This document shows, in pieces, positions 62,751 through 64,000 of a DNA stretch of 64,000 nt (positions are counted from its first letter, which is position 1; each line of letters begins with the position of its first letter). The DNA is from Burkholderia aenigmatica. Lineage in GTDB: Bacteria; Pseudomonadota; Gammaproteobacteria; Burkholderiales; Burkholderiaceae. The stretch spans positions 1 to 64,000 of the forward strand of contig NZ_CABVQC010000046.1 in assembly GCF_902499175.1 (NCBI RefSeq), given 5' to 3'. The position numbers were made by a program, and so were the translations under genes. The notes beneath the pieces are model-generated. The model did no database searches, had not been told where the DNA came from, and was given only the letters and a program-made list of their open reading frames with translations.

Positions 62751-64000
62751 ATGAGCATGATCGAAATCGATCCCCCCGGCTTTCAGCCGCCCCGCCCCGT
62801 CGCCGGCGACGACGGGAACCGGCGCACCGTGCTGTACGGCGGCTACACCGTGTTCAGCGTGTTCCAGCCCGTTTTCTCGGTGTCGCACCGCCGCGCGATC
62901 GGCTATCACGCGTCGCTGCGTGCGCACGACGAGGAAAGCCGCCAGGTGGCGTCGCACGAGGTGTTCACGCAGGCGGCGCGGCGCGGCGACCTGCTCGAGC
63001 TCGGCCGGCTCGCCGAATCGCTGCATCTCGGCAACTTCCACGCGTTCGACAGCCATGACGAATGGCTCTTCCTGAGCCTGCATCCGGCCGCGCTGATGGA
63101 CACCGTCTACGGCGACGCGATGCTCGCGAACCTGAAGGCGCTCGGGCTGCCGCCGCACCGCGTGGTGCTCGAAGTGCCCGAGCAGGCGGGCGGCGAGACA
63201 CCGCGCTACGCGGCGATCGTCGACGGGCTGCGCAAGGCCGGCTTCCTGATCGCGCTCGTCGGATTCGGTGCGAAGCATTCGAACATCGACCGCGTGTGGC
63301 ACCTGCATCCCGACATCGTCACGCTCGACCGCGGCATCCTCGCGCAAGCGAGTGAGCACTCGCATCTCGAACGCGTGCTGCCGGGGCTCGTGTCGCTGCT
63401 GCACGAATCCGGCCAGCTCGTGCTGATGGGCGGGCTCGCGACCGAGCGCGACGCGCTGATCGCGCTGGAGTGCGACGTCGATTTCGTGCAGGGCCAGTAC
63501 TTCGCGGGACCGAGCGTCGAACCGGTGCAGCCGCAGGCCGCCGCGGGCTGCATGGATACGCTGTCGGCCGCGTTGCGGCTGCGCGTCGCGGAACGCGAGC
63601 GCACGCAGGCGGAACGGCTCGCGCCGTACGTCGCGGCGCTTGAGGAAGCGAGCCGGAAGCTCGGCGCGGGCGAGCCGCTCACCGACGCGGCAGCCGTCGT
63701 ACTCGGGCTGCCGGAGACCGCGCGCTGCTTCCTGCTCGACGCATCGGGCCGCCAGATCGGCGACAACGTGCTCGCACGCGGCAGCGTCTCGCAGCGCGCC
63801 AAGCGGTTCCGGCCGCTGCTGCATTCCGAAGGCGCGAGCTGGGAACGACGCCCGTACTTCATCGACGCGATGCGCGCGCCGGGCCGCGTGCACCTGACGC
63901 CGCCCTACCTGTCGATCAACGAGGCGCACCTGTGCGTGACCGCGTCGATCGCCGCACCCGTCGCGACCGGCATGCAGGTGCTCTGCGTCGATATCAACTG
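62751..64000 (+). CDS. Degenerate EAL-domain protein (partial, cut by window end)
   Basis: At least 416 residues; the frame is open at the right edge. Residues about 30-260 align with a c-di-GMP phosphodiesterase EAL domain (FSVFQPVFSV, LEVPEQ, LVGFGAKHSN, VQGQYFAG), but the EAL motif itself reads YHA, the DDFG motif reads VGFG, the catalytic lysine region reads TLD, and the EGVE loop reads GGLA. The protein cannot be an active phosphodiesterase as read. The C-terminal part has a PAS/Cache-like sensor (RCFLLDASGRQIGDN, YFIDAM), the YkuI layout. Confidence 0.85.
   Translation, partial: MSMIEIDPPGFQPPRPVAGDDGNRRTVLYGGYTVFSVFQPVFSVSHRRAIGYHASLRAHDEESRQVASHEVFTQAARRGDLLELGRLAESLHLGNFHAFDSHDEWLFLSLHPAALMDTVYGDAMLANLKALGLPPHRVVLEVPEQAGGETPRYAAIVDGLRKAGFLIALVGFGAKHSNIDRVWHLHPDIVTLDRGILAQASEHSHLERVLPGLVSLLHESGQLVLMGGLATERDALIALECDVDFVQGQYFAGPSVEPVQPQAAAGCMDTLSAALRLRVAERERTQAERLAPYVAALEEASRKLGAGEPLTDAAAVVLGLPETARCFLLDASGRQIGDNVLARGSVSQRAKRFRPLLHSEGASWERRPYFIDAMRAPGRVHLTPPYLSINEAHLCVTASIAAPVATGMQVLCVDIN

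Overview
The window is a high-GC (roughly two-thirds G+C) stretch of a beta-proteobacterial chromosome. Gene content, codon use and gene order all point to chromosome 1 of a Burkholderia, most likely of the B. cepacia complex. This is recognition from protein sequence and synteny, not a database result. Most of the window is core genome with short intergenic gaps. I saw no tRNA, rRNA, insertion sequence, prophage, CRISPR array or replication origin.

Layout. (1) 1-7.5 kb is an accessory block: a gene tail, three LysR regulators, three short-chain dehydrogenases, an epoxide-hydrolase-like alpha/beta hydrolase and a DinB protein. (2) 7.5-13.8 kb holds copC, rsuA, a tiny membrane protein, an NAD-epimerase relative, an iron-sulfur flavin reductase, argD with an unusually long leader, a GNAT acetyltransferase and a DUF2278 protein. 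(3) 14-18.6 kb is a livHMGF branched-chain amino acid ABC operon, with a badly eroded substrate-binding-protein gene just upstream on the same strand. (4) 18.8-21.9 kb has fkpB-ispH, radC and rpmB-rpmG. (5) 22-25.8 kb is de novo NAD synthesis: nadB converging on nadA-nadC, with two structured palindromes before nadA. (6) 26-31.8 kb has a fatty acid desaturase, an MscS-type channel, an RsmB/NOP rRNA methyltransferase with purN, and ribF. (7) 31.9-37.1 kb is ileS-lspA-coaBC-dut. (8) 37-43 kb has two membrane proteins, clpS-clpA and a cold-shock gene with a long leader.

(9) 43-49.5 kb has a Tat-exported multicopper oxidase, a small conserved-looking ORF behind an AT-rich island, and two unrelated NADP isocitrate dehydrogenases side by side. 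(10) 49.6-57 kb has rluE, an Asr-like Ala/Lys/His-rich exported peptide, a DUF192 protein, a stand-alone EF-G, a NiCoT nickel/cobalt permease, and a 562-residue glycine-rich exported repeat protein preceded by a good sigma-54 promoter match. (11) 57-64 kb has an aldo/keto reductase, a GntR regulator, a CoA-transferase, a hairpin-rich gap, a DUF2917 protein divergent from an MdtD-type exporter, and the start of a degenerate EAL-domain protein cut by the window end.

The least explained signals are regulatory or eroded rather than whole new systems. They are the Arg-rich leader ORF plus terminator before argD, the paired near-palindromes before nadA, the perfect palindrome TGTCTTATATAAGACA between icd and rluE, the sigma-54 site before the glycine-rich repeat protein, the decayed binding-protein gene beside the liv operon, and the EAL protein lacking its catalytic residues. 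I did not find a convincing undescribed multi-gene system.
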